Shown here: piece after piece, positions 35,597 to 43,988 of the stretch | Layout: every line of letters begins with the position of its first letter | Numbering within the stretch: the stretch's first letter is position 1 | Assembly: GCA_029855935.1 (NCBI GenBank) | Contig: JAGSHN010000005.1 | Coordinates: forward strand, 142,396 to 206,395 | Reading direction: 5' to 3' | From: Candidatus Thorarchaeota archaeon | GTDB lineage: Archaea; Asgardarchaeota; Thorarchaeia; Thorarchaeales; Thorarchaeaceae | DNA: 64,000 bases | Made by a program: the position numbers and the translations under genes | The notes under the pieces: generated by a model | What the model was told of the DNA's origin: nothing | Databases searched by the model: none | The model's input: only the letters and a program-made list of their open reading frames with translations

Positions 35597-35959
35597 TCAA
35601 ATAATGATTGTCACCCCTCGCCCAGTTGGCCGCTGGGCCAGTAGTTCGTCAATCGAAATCAGTGATCCACCAGCACCTACAATCATAGACCGCGCAGATG
35701 CTGATGCGTTCAAGGCGGCAACTGTGACCTTGTGCGCAATGGTCCCGGCTCCAAGTACTTTGCCAGGGACCACAACTATGTCCCCGTCATCTGTATAGCG
35801 TGCAATCTTGCCGATGTTGACCACCACTCTCTTGCGTGCAGGCCGAGCGATGAGCTCAGCGACACGCTTCCATATGTTCACACCGTGCCTGTTCGCAGTT
35901 CTGCGAAGGGCCTTGATTAGAGCACGGGTGTTGGGGTCTGTTGCTCCGGATTTCACCAT
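35597..35959 (-). CDS. rpl18e: Ribosomal protein L18e (eL18)
   Basis: Archaeal/eukaryotic large-subunit protein of 120 residues, normal length. Seen: LIKALRRTANRHGVNIWKRVAELI, VVNIGKIARYTDDGDIVVVPGKVLG and a C-terminal RPTGRGVTII. ATG 35959 follows GGAGCGGAG. It stands between rpoD and rpl13, the standard archaeal order. Confidence 0.94.
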   Translation of the reverse strand: MVKSGATDPNTRALIKALRRTANRHGVNIWKRVAELIARPARKRVVVNIGKIARYTDDGDIVVVPGKVLGAGTIAHKVTVAALNASASARSMIVGAGGSLISIDELLAQRPTGRGVTIII

Positions 35960-35974
35960 TTGTTGTCTCCGCTC

Positions 35975-36775
35975 CTATAACAAGTTCGCAAAGTCCAAGG
36001 CGATACGTATCCGCTCCTTCAGGATGTCAAGAGCCTTCTCTATAATTACGGTCGGTTCTAACGCACCGGTCGACTCAACCTTGAACAAGAAGCTATCAGG
36101 TTTTGAGTCGATTGTTATTGCATTCGGCTCACATTCTTTCACGCAGAGCTCACACAGGCTGCATTCGAGTGTGTTCTGCGTCGATAAGACATCCCCCTCA
36201 AGACGGAATATCTTCTTCGGGCATATCTCGACGCAGACACCGCACCTGTCGCAGGCCTTGGTGTCTATGCTCACTACAGGAACATACTTGTATGCAACCG
36301 TGGACACCGGCTGGAACTTCGCATTCTCCCGACCAGTTCCCAGACGGGCATAGGCCTCGATGATGATTCTCTGTCCAGGAGCGAGTTTGACGAGCGGGAT
36401 CTTGTCTGAGGCGGGCACAACCTTTGGGTCCTGAGACATTAGGTCGCCAGAGTAGACGAGCTTCTCCTCGCCCTCAGCCTCAACCTCAAGAGTGAGTGTA
36501 CACTGGCAGAGGCTACAGCCCTTCCCCTCGCAATCGCACTCGTCGGGATGATTGTAGTCTTCCAGTGGTGTCACCAAGGGTATGAGGCCAAGGCGGTGCG
36601 CCAGCATCTCATCGTACATTACACTCGTGTTCTCCAGAATGAGAACTTCATCTATGGCCATTGATGGCACCCGCGTCAACATAGTACGCCGGAGAGCATT
36701 TGCAAAGGCCACGTCTACTCCTTCGATGAGGAAGTGGCACACGTCATCTTTCATATATATGATTGTGACTTCCAC
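35975..36775 (-). CDS. rpoD: RNA polymerase subunit D (Rpb3-like) with two 4Fe-4S motifs
   Basis: Alpha-like subunit that nucleates RNA polymerase assembly. The 266-residue protein has VAFANALRRTMLTRVPSMAIDEVLI near the start, DEMLAHRLGLIPL, and a C-terminal dimerization helix. The inserted domain near 170-215 holds two complete ferredoxin-type motifs, CDRCGVCVEICPK and CSLCELCVKECEP, so two 4Fe-4S clusters are likely; many archaea keep one or none. A separate CDCEGKGCSLCQC stretch near 80 is another possible metal site. GTG 36775 follows GGTGATTAG. It is the first gene of its operon, with promoter at 36906-36919. Confidence 0.94.
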   Translation of the reverse strand: MEVTIIYMKDDVCHFLIEGVDVAFANALRRTMLTRVPSMAIDEVLILENTSVMYDEMLAHRLGLIPLVTPLEDYNHPDECDCEGKGCSLCQCTLTLEVEAEGEEKLVYSGDLMSQDPKVVPASDKIPLVKLAPGQRIIIEAYARLGTGRENAKFQPVSTVAYKYVPVVSIDTKACDRCGVCVEICPKKIFRLEGDVLSTQNTLECSLCELCVKECEPNAITIDSKPDSFLFKVESTGALEPTVIIEKALDILKERIRIALDFANLL

Positions 36776-36882
36776 CTAATCACCTGACCTCAGAGGCTGT
36801 GTGTGTCCACCCAAAAGACACTGTTCCCGGACGGACTCGCTATCGACCGGTGTGTCGTCTAGCTCACTCGCCCGTGTCCTGG

Positions 36883-36899
36883 GCAGGTCTGCGACCTGC
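36883..36899 (-). other. 17-bp near-palindrome at the rpoD promoter
   Basis: GCAGGTC-TGC-GACCTGC has two perfect 7-nt arms. It starts 7 bp from the TATA element and spans the predicted transcript start. As DNA it could be an operator; as RNA it would be a hairpin at the very 5' end of the rpoD leader. The remaining leader to 36776 has no recognisable RNA gene. Confidence 0.4.
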
Positions 36900-36905
36900 G
36901 CACGA

Positions 36906-36919
36906 CAATAAAAGGATTA
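36906..36919 (-). promoter_or_regulatory. Promoter of the rpoD-rps2 operon
   Basis: On the minus strand this reads TAATCCTTTTATTG: a BRE-like AATCC followed by a TATA-like TTTTATT. The same core occurs at 45993, 54505 and 59112. The predicted transcript start is near 36886, giving an unusually long leader of about 110 nt. Confidence 0.65.
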
Positions 36920-37036
36920 CCGTAGAGCCGTGTGATTTTGTCCAGTAGCGCAGATCGAATTGGGCAAGCAGGAGTACGCGATGCAGGGTGGGCGAACGTC
37001 CGTCCCCACAAATCAAGTGCCTAATGACCAAGGTGC

Positions 37037-37534
37037 CTAGGCAGCCAGTTGGACCATGTCCCTCAGACCCTCCACTATCAGTCGATATCCACGTAGGCGC
37101 TGTTTCGGATCAATTGCTATCATCCCGTAGGTCGGAATTCCTAGGAGGTCCTGAACAGACTCCGGGCGCATTGAACCAGGCAGGTCTTGTTTGTTAGCGA
37201 TGGCGATTACCTGTTTCCCAGCCAAGAGAGCTTCGTATTTCTTCAGCAGCTGGCGGGTCTTGAGAACTGCCTTGGGAGTACTCTCTGTGACCACGACAAT
37301 CATCTCGCTGCCCTTCATAAAATCGGGCCACATAAACTCAAAATGAGCTTGACCACCCATCTCAACAAGTGTGATCTTCGTCCGATCATCGAGGGTGATT
37401 GTCCCGCAGTCCATTCCTGCGGTCGGCTGGTACTTGCTTTGAAGCTTGGTGACATCATCCGTCAACAGACGAATCAGAGTAGATTTGCCAGCGTACCCCG
37501 CGCCCATCAGGGCAACCTTGACGTATCGAGTCAT
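37037..37534 (-). CDS. Arf-like small GTPase
   Basis: Ras-superfamily GTPase of 165 residues, probably a membrane or signalling switch. Seen: G1 GAGYAGKST near residue 11, a switch region QPTAGMDCGT, G3 VEMGGQ near 58, G4 NKQD and a late hydrophobic helix. NKQD and GGQ are Arf-family traits; the G3 acidic residue is Glu rather than Asp, and no N-terminal amphipathic helix or lipidation motif is visible. ATG 37534 has GGAG upstream. Such GTPases are abundant in Asgard archaea. It stands alone between rpoD and egsA. Confidence 0.82.
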   Translation of the reverse strand: MTRYVKVALMGAGYAGKSTLIRLLTDDVTKLQSKYQPTAGMDCGTITLDDRTKITLVEMGGQAHFEFMWPDFMKGSEMIVVVTESTPKAVLKTRQLLKKYEALLAGKQVIAIANKQDLPGSMRPESVQDLLGIPTYGMIAIDPKQRLRGYRLIVEGLRDMVQLAA

Positions 37535-37716
37535 TTCATACGGCTCCAGTCGAGTTCTCGACGGGGATAAGGGATACAATACATATCAGCCATCGTGTTA
37601 CGATTGTAACACAGGCTGCTCCAGAGATAGGTACATATTGCCCCCTTTAAACTGCCACACGGTCTAACAGAAGCTCTTAACAAGCGGCTTACAGCTGTGA
37701 CTGTTGGTCGGGTAAC

Positions 37717-38700
37717 ATGGACAATGTTCGTCCCGAAATAGTGTTCATCCAAAACGATGCAATAGAGAGGCTTCCGGAGATTGTTTCAAGGTACGGAAAA
37801 GGACTCGTAGTTACAGACAGTATCATCTTCAAGCGATACGGGGAGAGGCTTGCCAAGACTTGTGATAGTGACCCAACGTGGGTGCTGGTGGACAAGGGAA
37901 TTCCCAATGACCTGCAGGTAGAGGGAATCGATGTCATTGTGGGGTTTGGAGGAGGACGAAGCATTGATGCAGCTAAGCTCATAGCCGCGCAGACCAAGTT
38001 GGATTGGATTTCCGTTCCGACTGCAGCATCGCACGATGGTATTGCTAGTGAGGCAGCCTCTGTCGCCCACAATGGTTATCGATACTCGAAGCGTTGTAAG
38101 CTACCCGTTGCTGTAGTGGCAGACCTGTCGATAATCTCAGATGCGCCAGTGGAGCTGAAGCAGGCTGGAACGGGGGACATACTGTGCAAGGCATCCAGCC
38201 TTAGTGAGTGGAAGTTCGCACACGAGAGGTATGAGGAACCGTTTGTCCAAGAGGCATACAACCTGGTCAGGCGCGCACTAGACCAAGTAATTCGGGACGA
38301 CCGCCTTGAAACCCTAGTGCGTGCGGAGATTGATGCGGGACGGGCCATGTACTTGGCACAGAGCTCTAGACCCTGTTCGGGGACCGAACACGCAATATCA
38401 CATGCGATGGAGCGTCGGAACCATGCGCTTCACGGTCTACAGGTCATCTTTGCCACACCTTTGTGCCTGCACTACCTAGAGGCGAGAGGCCAAGCGCTCT
38501 ATTCAAGGGACTTTATGACTGAGGTGATCAGTGAAAGAGGACTGCCACGTATGCTTGAAGACCTAGACCTCACTCTAGAGATGTTCGTCGACGATATTCA
38601 TCATGCACTCAAGATAATGCAGCGGAGGAACAGACACTCGATACTCGCGGACGTTGAGGACGAGGAACTCAGACGAGTGATATTGGATCTGTACACATAG
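37717..38700 (+). CDS. egsA: sn-glycerol-1-phosphate dehydrogenase
   Basis: Reduces dihydroxyacetone phosphate to sn-glycerol-1-phosphate, which sets the stereochemistry of archaeal membrane lipids. The 327-residue protein has VGFGGGRSIDAAKL (NAD-binding), SVPTAASHDGIASE, a metal-binding SRPCSGTEHAISHAME region and HALHGLQV. Promoter elements TTTAAAC and TCTTAAC lie between 37645 and 37681. It feeds the same lipid pathway as carS and the mevalonate cluster. Confidence 0.95.
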   Translation: MDNVRPEIVFIQNDAIERLPEIVSRYGKGLVVTDSIIFKRYGERLAKTCDSDPTWVLVDKGIPNDLQVEGIDVIVGFGGGRSIDAAKLIAAQTKLDWISVPTAASHDGIASEAASVAHNGYRYSKRCKLPVAVVADLSIISDAPVELKQAGTGDILCKASSLSEWKFAHERYEEPFVQEAYNLVRRALDQVIRDDRLETLVRAEIDAGRAMYLAQSSRPCSGTEHAISHAMERRNHALHGLQVIFATPLCLHYLEARGQALYSRDFMTEVISERGLPRMLEDLDLTLEMFVDDIHHALKIMQRRNRHSILADVEDEELRRVILDLYT

Positions 38701-38810
38701 ATGCGCTGACACTTCGACAGTTTTAAAAGAACCAGCCATGACGACGACCAGAGCGCCGATAAGAGAGCGTTCTCATTACCAATGAAGTATTAGACAGAGG
38801 TAGTTGAAAC

Positions 38811-39182
38811 ATGCCGAAACCGAGTTTTGTTGACTGGGAACCCACAGAGGACCTCCAGAAGAAGGCTTTGCAGGCACTGGAGATGGCAAGGGATACGGGT
38901 CGTATCAAGAAGGGAATAAACGAAACGACCAAATCCATCGAGAGAGGCATTGCAAAACTGGTCCTTATTGCCGAGGATGTGGAACCTCAGGAGGTCATTA
39001 TGTACCTGCCTGGGCTGTGCGACGACAAGAACGTGCCCTATATCTTCGTAAAGAGCAAAAAGGATCTCGGTGCGGCTGCGGGAATTCAGCGACCCACAGC
39101 TGCTGCCTCGATTCTTGTTGAGGGTAAAGGAAAAGACCTTGTTGCCGATGTTGTAGACAAGATTGCTGCACTACGTAAGTGA
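38811..39182 (+). CDS. rpl7ae: Ribosomal protein L7Ae (eL8)
   Basis: Kink-turn RNA-binding protein of the large subunit; it is also a core part of C/D and H/ACA RNPs and RNase P. The 123-residue sequence shows KGINETTKSIERGIAKLVLIAEDVEP, PYIFVKSKKDLG and AAASILVEG. A TTTTAAAAG box near 38721 precedes it. First gene of the rpl7ae-rps28e-rpl24e unit. Confidence 0.95.
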   Translation: MPKPSFVDWEPTEDLQKKALQALEMARDTGRIKKGINETTKSIERGIAKLVLIAEDVEPQEVIMYLPGLCDDKNVPYIFVKSKKDLGAAAGIQRPTAAASILVEGKGKDLVADVVDKIAALRK

Positions 39183-39207
39183 AGATTGAAGTAGGTGATG
39201 GTTTTCA

Positions 39208-39432
39208 ATGAGTAAGGAAGCAGAGAAGGAGCCAGCCATCCCTGCCGAGGTCCTCGAACTGCTCGGTAGAACTGGCGTGACCGGGGAGATTACTCAGGTC
39301 AGGGTCAGGATACTTGAGGGCAGAGACGAGGGGCGTGTTCTCACACGCAACGTGAAGGGCCCCGTGCGTGTCGGGGACATTCTCATTCTACGGGAAACCG
39401 AGCGTGAGGCCCGCAAGATGAGGAGGCGCTAG
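39208..39432 (+). CDS. rps28e: Ribosomal protein S28e (eS28)
   Basis: Small-subunit OB-fold protein, 74 residues. [37 protein letters not shown] and the terminal [12 protein letters not shown] match the family, including the conserved basic end. The stop lies 2 nt before the rpl24e start. Confidence 0.94.
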   Translation: MSKEAEKEPAIPAEVLELLGRTGVTGEITQVRVRILEGRDEGRVLTRNVKGPVRVGDILILRETEREARKMRRR

Positions 39433-39434
39433 TC

Positions 39435-39632
39435 GTGGTTGGTACTCAGAAATGCGTCTTTTGCGGTCGAGACATCGAGCCGGGGACGGGCATTGCTTTT
39501 GTTAGAACAAAGGATGGGGCGGTGCTCTGGTTCTGTTCCAATAAATGCAAGGTTGCCAGTCTGAAGCGGGGGATGAAGCCCCGGGACACGAAGTGGACTG
39601 CAGAATACAAGAAAGGTGCAAGGGGCAAATAG
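39435..39632 (+). CDS. rpl24e: Ribosomal protein L24e (eL24)
   Basis: Zinc-containing large-subunit protein of 65 residues: CVFCGRDIEPGTGIAFVRTKDG and WFCSNKCK give the four zinc cysteines, followed by DTKWTAEYKK. Start is GTG 39435, with GAGGAGG about 8 nt upstream inside the rps28e end. ndk usually follows on the same strand; here it is on the other strand. Confidence 0.94.
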   Translation: MVGTQKCVFCGRDIEPGTGIAFVRTKDGAVLWFCSNKCKVASLKRGMKPRDTKWTAEYKKGARGK

Positions 39633-39682
39633 AGAGCGGAAGCAGAGTGACCCTTTGTCGCCATTTGGGCGTCGCTGACGAA

Positions 39683-39720
39683 GGAGCAAGGGCCCGTTGG
39701 GCCCCGTTGGGCCCCGCTCC
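39683..39720. terminator. GC-rich hairpin with three GGGCCC repeats between rpl24e and ndk
   Basis: GGAGC and GCTCC arms enclose three copies of GGGCCC at 39690, 39699 and 39709. Several alternative stems can form because GGGCCC pairs with itself. It lies between two converging genes, so a shared 3'-end element is likely; this is inference. Confidence 0.45.
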
Positions 39721-39747
39721 ATCACAAGTATAGCGATGAGATGCCGT

Positions 39748-40413
39748 TCATCCGCTCTTCGAAACCTCTTCCTTTACCAACGCGAAGATTGCCTCAGCTA
39801 GTTTCTCGACCTCATCGTCCTCCACATCGCGCGCGTCCTTGGCGATGAGGACCTCTAGCGACTCCAGAACCGAGGAACTAACATCATCACTATCTATTGC
39901 GTGCACAACAACCTCACGAATCTCGGATGTGTGATCAGAAGCCTCAGCTGTGTATCGTTCAATGTAGGTCAGCATCTCTTTTTCAGCTCCATCTGACTCC
40001 CGAACATTGCCCTCTCTGCTCCAGAGGTCAATCTCGGTGGCAGCCGTTTCTGGACTATCGGACGCATGGGCTATGTTGATGCCCCCCCAGATGCCATACC
40101 TACCACGCAGGGTGTCAGGTGGGGCCTTCTGCACGAATGTGGGCCCAAGTGCATCACGTATCCTCTGAATCGCATTCTCTCCCTCAAACACCAGCACAAG
40201 AACGCGTCCAGATGTGATGAACTGGACAAGCCAAGGAAAGAACGGCTTTCCTTTATGAACTGCATAATGCTTCTCGGCAAGCTCTTGAGAAACTCGCATC
40301 TCTCGAAAGGCACGGACCCTGAGGCCGAGTCCGTGAAGTGCTTCAATGACACGGGCTCCGACTGTCCTGCGTACTGCGCCATCAGGCTTGATTATGACAA
40401 GAGAACGTTCCAT
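39748..40413 (-). CDS. ndk: Nucleoside diphosphate kinase with C-terminal extension
   Basis: Equilibrates nucleoside triphosphate pools. Residues 1-140 are a complete NDPK: SLVIIKPDGAVRR, HYAVHKGKPFFPWLVQFI, LVLVFEGENAI, TLRGRYG, and the phospho-His loop NIAHASDSPETAATEI. About 80 further acidic, helical residues (GAEKEMLTYIERY onward) are not part of the normal enzyme. ATG 40413 follows GGTGA by 5 nt; a CTAAAATAA box lies near 40460. The gene is on the minus strand between rpl24e and infB, where related archaea carry it on the same strand as those genes. Confidence 0.92.
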   Translation of the reverse strand: MERSLVIIKPDGAVRRTVGARVIEALHGLGLRVRAFREMRVSQELAEKHYAVHKGKPFFPWLVQFITSGRVLVLVFEGENAIQRIRDALGPTFVQKAPPDTLRGRYGIWGGINIAHASDSPETAATEIDLWSREGNVRESDGAEKEMLTYIERYTAEASDHTSEIREVVVHAIDSDDVSSSVLESLEVLIAKDARDVEDDEVEKLAEAIFALVKEEVSKSG

Positions 40414-40553
40414 TCGATTCACCAACTTGATTCGTGCTTGCACCAAGGCAAAACGTGGCTTATTTTAGCATTGTGACGTCGCCAGTCTCTAAGGCAAGTT
40501 TCATATGCTCGCAGTAGTTGCCCGCTCATAGTTTAGTCAGCGAGGGCCTGCCA

Positions 40554-42350
40554 ATGAAGCCGTCAGAGAGAAACACGAGGGAACGACTTCGCTCGCCAAT
40601 TGTCACCGTCCTTGGTCACATAGACCACGGAAAGACTTCGCTCCTTGACAAGATGCGCGGAACAGCTGTGCAGCACAGGGAAGCGGCAGGAATAACCCAG
40701 CACATTGGCGCATCGTTTTTCCCCACTGAAACGATAATGTCCATATGTGGCAACCTCCTCAAGGCCATAAAGACCGAACTCAGGATAGATGGGTTGCTGT
40801 TCATAGATACCCCAGGACATGAAGCGTACCTGAACCTCCGCCGACGAGGCGGAGCCATAGCTGACATAGCAATATTGGTTATCGACATAAACGAGGGGCC
40901 CCTCACACAGACCTACGAGTCCCTGAAGATTCTGCGAGCTGGGAGGACGCCATTCCTAATTGCAGCGAACAAACTCGACAAGGTCCCCGGTTGGCAGCCA
41001 AAGCCTGAGCTTCCGCTGGTACAGGCAATTAAAGCACAGAGTAGGACCACCCAAGCAGAGATTGATCGGAGGCTCTATGAGATAGTTGGAGCGCTATCAG
41101 CAAATGGGATTCAGTCGGAGCGATTCGACAGGGTGAGGGACTTCACAAGGACTGTTGCCATTGTCCCCACAAGCGCGAAGACTGGTGAGGGAATTCCTGA
41201 GCTTCTCATGGTCTTGGCGGGACTGACGCAGCAATATATGAAGGAACGGCTCCGAGTGTCGACAGGTCCGGCAAAGGGTGTAGTTCTAGAAGTGAGGGAG
41301 GAAACTGGGTTGGGGGTCACACTAGACACAATTATCTATGACGGAGTGTTGCGAAAGACTGACACAATTGTCGTCGGGGGTCTTGAGGATGCCATTGTGG
41401 CGAAGATAAGGGCGCTCCTTCTACCAAAGCCACTCGATGAGATTCGTGATCCAAGGGAGAGGTTCACACAGGTCGATGAGATACACGCTGCAGCAGGAGT
41501 TAAGATAGTTTCGCCAGACATTCAGGGAGCAGTGGCGGGAGCACCCATTTATGGGGTCGGCGAAACAGATGATATCGAGGAGATTAAGCAGAAAGTCCGC
41601 GATGAGGTGGGCGCTGTCAGAATCCATCGCGACTCATCGGGTATCGTTGTCAAGGCTGACACCCTGGGGTCGCTAGAGGCTGTGACACAGTTCCTTCAAG
41701 AGAGAAAGATACCCGTGCGAGTCGCGGATGTGGGGCCAATTGTGAAACGTGACATAATCGAGGCAAGTGCGGCAGGGGAAACTGACCCACTTAATGCTGT
41801 TGTCCTAGGATTCAATGTCAAGGTAGCTCCCGGTATTGAGGACCTTGCCGCAGAATACGGAGTAGAGATATTCGTCAGTGATGTCATATATCGCCTCTAT
41901 GACGAGTATTACGCTTGGCTTATTGTCAAGAGGGAACAAGCCAAGGCTAAAACTCTGGGCCACATGATACGGCCAGGAAAGATAGAGATTCTCCCAGACT
42001 ACGTATTTCGAAACAAGGATCCAGCAATCGTAGGAGTCCGGGTTCACGGCATAATCCGTCCCAAGACTGCACTGATAAATGCTGAGGGGCGCCGTATTGG
42101 TACAATCCTCCAGATTCAAGACAGAGGTGTGGCGATAGAGGAGGCTACTGACGGAATGGAGGTGGCAGTATCCATTAGGGGGCCAACCATTGGGAGACAG
42201 GTGAAGCCTAGTGAAACCCTGTATGTTGATGTGCCTGACAAGCACATTCAGGCACTCCGCAAGAAGTTCAGGGAGGAGCTGAGTCAATCCGAGCTAGAGA
42301 TTCTAGAAGAGATTATCCGCATTAAGAGAGCGGCAGGGGCGTTGATATAG
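40554..42350 (+). CDS. infB: Translation initiation factor aIF5B (IF-2 family)
   Basis: GTPase that promotes subunit joining. The 598-residue protein has G1 GHIDHGKTSLLD near residue 21, GITQHIGASFFP (switch I), DTPGHEAYLNLR (G3), NKLDKVPGW (G4) and TSAKTGEGIPEL (G5), then beta-barrel domains, the long KADTLGSLEAV domain and a C-terminal barrel. No intein is visible. ATG 40554 follows GAGGG; the frame is open a little further upstream. Confidence 0.95.
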   Translation: MKPSERNTRERLRSPIVTVLGHIDHGKTSLLDKMRGTAVQHREAAGITQHIGASFFPTETIMSICGNLLKAIKTELRIDGLLFIDTPGHEAYLNLRRRGGAIADIAILVIDINEGPLTQTYESLKILRAGRTPFLIAANKLDKVPGWQPKPELPLVQAIKAQSRTTQAEIDRRLYEIVGALSANGIQSERFDRVRDFTRTVAIVPTSAKTGEGIPELLMVLAGLTQQYMKERLRVSTGPAKGVVLEVREETGLGVTLDTIIYDGVLRKTDTIVVGGLEDAIVAKIRALLLPKPLDEIRDPRERFTQVDEIHAAAGVKIVSPDIQGAVAGAPIYGVGETDDIEEIKQKVRDEVGAVRIHRDSSGIVVKADTLGSLEAVTQFLQERKIPVRVADVGPIVKRDIIEASAAGETDPLNAVVLGFNVKVAPGIEDLAAEYGVEIFVSDVIYRLYDEYYAWLIVKREQAKAKTLGHMIRPGKIEILPDYVFRNKDPAIVGVRVHGIIRPKTALINAEGRRIGTILQIQDRGVAIEEATDGMEVAVSIRGPTIGRQVKPSETLYVDVPDKHIQALRKKFREELSQSELEILEEIIRIKRAAGALI

Positions 42351-42417
42351 CGCGCGAATCAGGCACCCACTCGGTTTCACCACTGTGGGGAGAAACAATA
42401 CGAAAAAGAATCGAACA

Positions 42418-42451
42418 CGGGCCACTAGGGCCCGGTTCACGTGTACACGTG
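42418..42451. terminator. Hairpin and palindrome between converging infB and tuf
   Basis: CGGGCC-ACTAG-GGCCCG (42418-42434) is a 6-bp hairpin, followed at 42438-42451 by the perfect 14-bp palindrome CACGTGTACACGTG. The 118-nt gap separates the 3' ends of two highly expressed genes, so these are probably 3'-end signals for both strands. A protein-binding role for the palindrome is also possible. Confidence 0.4.
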
Positions 42452-42468
42452 TTTGTTCTACGATGGAG

Positions 42469-43776
42469 CTACTTGCCACGCGGTGTGATGTCAAGTACCA
42501 CACCGACAGCGACCGTCATGCCCATATCTCGAACAGCGAATCGACCAAGTTGAGGAATCTCCTTGTACTTCTCAATGACCATAGGCTTGAGGGGTACAAG
42601 CTTTGCAATCATCGACTCGCCTCTCTTGACGAAGTCAGGGTTCTCCTGAATCACCTGACCTGTGCGCTGGTCGATCTTCTTCAGTAGCTCCTCAAATCGG
42701 CACGCCACCTGAGCCGTGTGAGCATGGACGACTGGCGTATACCCCTTCGTGATTGCCGTCGGATGCTGGATGACCATAATCTGCCCGGTGAAGTCGGCAG
42801 CGACCGTGGGCGGAGTATCAGCATGACCTGCAACATCACCGCGTCCGAGGTCCTTTCGCTCAATGCCACGAACGTTGAATCCTATGTTGTCACCGGGGAC
42901 AGCCTGATCCAGCTGCTCATGATGCATCTCAATAGACTTGACCTCGCCAGTCTTGTTCGGCGGCATGAATGTAACCTTGTCGCCAGGCCTGAGAATGCCC
43001 GTTTCAACACGACCGACAGGTACGGTGCCGACACCCTTGATCGAGTACACGTCGTTGATTGGGATTCGCAAGGGCTTATCGACGGGCTTCGGCGGAGGCT
43101 CGACCAAGTCAAGCGCCTCCAGCAGACAAGGCCCATCGTACCAGGGGGTCAGATCGGGTGTTCGTTCCTTCAAGTTGGCCGCGTCGAGAGCCGAGGTTGG
43201 AATGAAGGGAATCTTATCGGTCTTGTAGCCGATACTCTTAAGGAATGATTCAACCTCTTCCTTGACCTCTTTGTAGCGCTCCTCGCTGTACTTGACGCTC
43301 TCGTCATCCATCTTGTTGATACAGACAATCATACTGGGAACGCCGAGCGTCATCGCGAGATACGCATGCTCCTTTGTCTGACCACCAGGACCAATTCCGG
43401 CCTCAAACTCGCCCTTCTTGGCAGACACGACCAGCAGGGCCACATCAGCCTGCGATGCGCCAGTGATCATGTTCTTGATGAAGTCCTTGTGACCGGGCGC
43501 ATCGATGATGGTGTAGTAGTACCTTTTCGTCATGAACTTGAAGAAGGCGATGTCAATCGTGAGGCCACGCTCCCGTTCCTCCTTGAGACGGTCCAGCGCA
43601 AAAGCCCATGCCCAGCTGGGCCGCCCAAGTTTCTCAGCTTCGGCCTTATACTGCTGGAACGTACGTTCGTCAACAGCGCCTGTTTCGTATAGGAGCCTGC
43701 CAGTCATCGTGCTCTTGCCGTGGTCAACATGACCGATGACGACGAGATTCAGGTGCTCCTTCTCTTTCTTGGACAA
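42469..43776 (-). CDS. tuf: Translation elongation factor 1-alpha
   Basis: Delivers aminoacyl-tRNA to the ribosome. The 435-residue protein has VVIGHVDHGKSTMTGRLL (G1), ERERGLTIDIAF (switch I), DAPGHKDFIKNMI (G3), NKMD (G4), and domains 2 and 3 ending in MGMTVAVGVVLDITPRGK. Start is TTG 43776: AAAGGAG lies 9 nt upstream and SKKEKEHLNLVVIGH is the normal N-terminus, whereas the extra upstream residues have no family match. A GTTAAAA box near 43850 precedes it. rps10, which normally follows, is not here. Confidence 0.95.
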   Translation of the reverse strand: MSKKEKEHLNLVVIGHVDHGKSTMTGRLLYETGAVDERTFQQYKAEAEKLGRPSWAWAFALDRLKEERERGLTIDIAFFKFMTKRYYYTIIDAPGHKDFIKNMITGASQADVALLVVSAKKGEFEAGIGPGGQTKEHAYLAMTLGVPSMIVCINKMDDESVKYSEERYKEVKEEVESFLKSIGYKTDKIPFIPTSALDAANLKERTPDLTPWYDGPCLLEALDLVEPPPKPVDKPLRIPINDVYSIKGVGTVPVGRVETGILRPGDKVTFMPPNKTGEVKSIEMHHEQLDQAVPGDNIGFNVRGIERKDLGRGDVAGHADTPPTVAADFTGQIMVIQHPTAITKGYTPVVHAHTAQVACRFEELLKKIDQRTGQVIQENPDFVKRGESMIAKLVPLKPMVIEKYKEIPQLGRFAVRDMGMTVAVGVVLDITPRGK

Positions 43777-43988
43777 GGCATTAGTCTCCTTTCTCTTTTT
43801 TAGTCGGTTCACTGAACCGGGACTCTGGTCAACCCTTCGTGAGATGCTTTTAACGCTTTCGACAATACACATTGACCAAGTCGCGGAACTGGCGACCTGA
43901 CCAAGAGAATGACTCTAGGACAAAGGAGAACTGGATGAATTGAGAAACAAGAGAACAGGGAATGCTACAAGGGTGGCATTGAGAGTGG

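Noticed and set aside
36776..36905. tRNA or C/D-box RNA in the rpoD leader
   Set aside because: No T-arm consensus, acceptor pairing or C and D boxes could be found.
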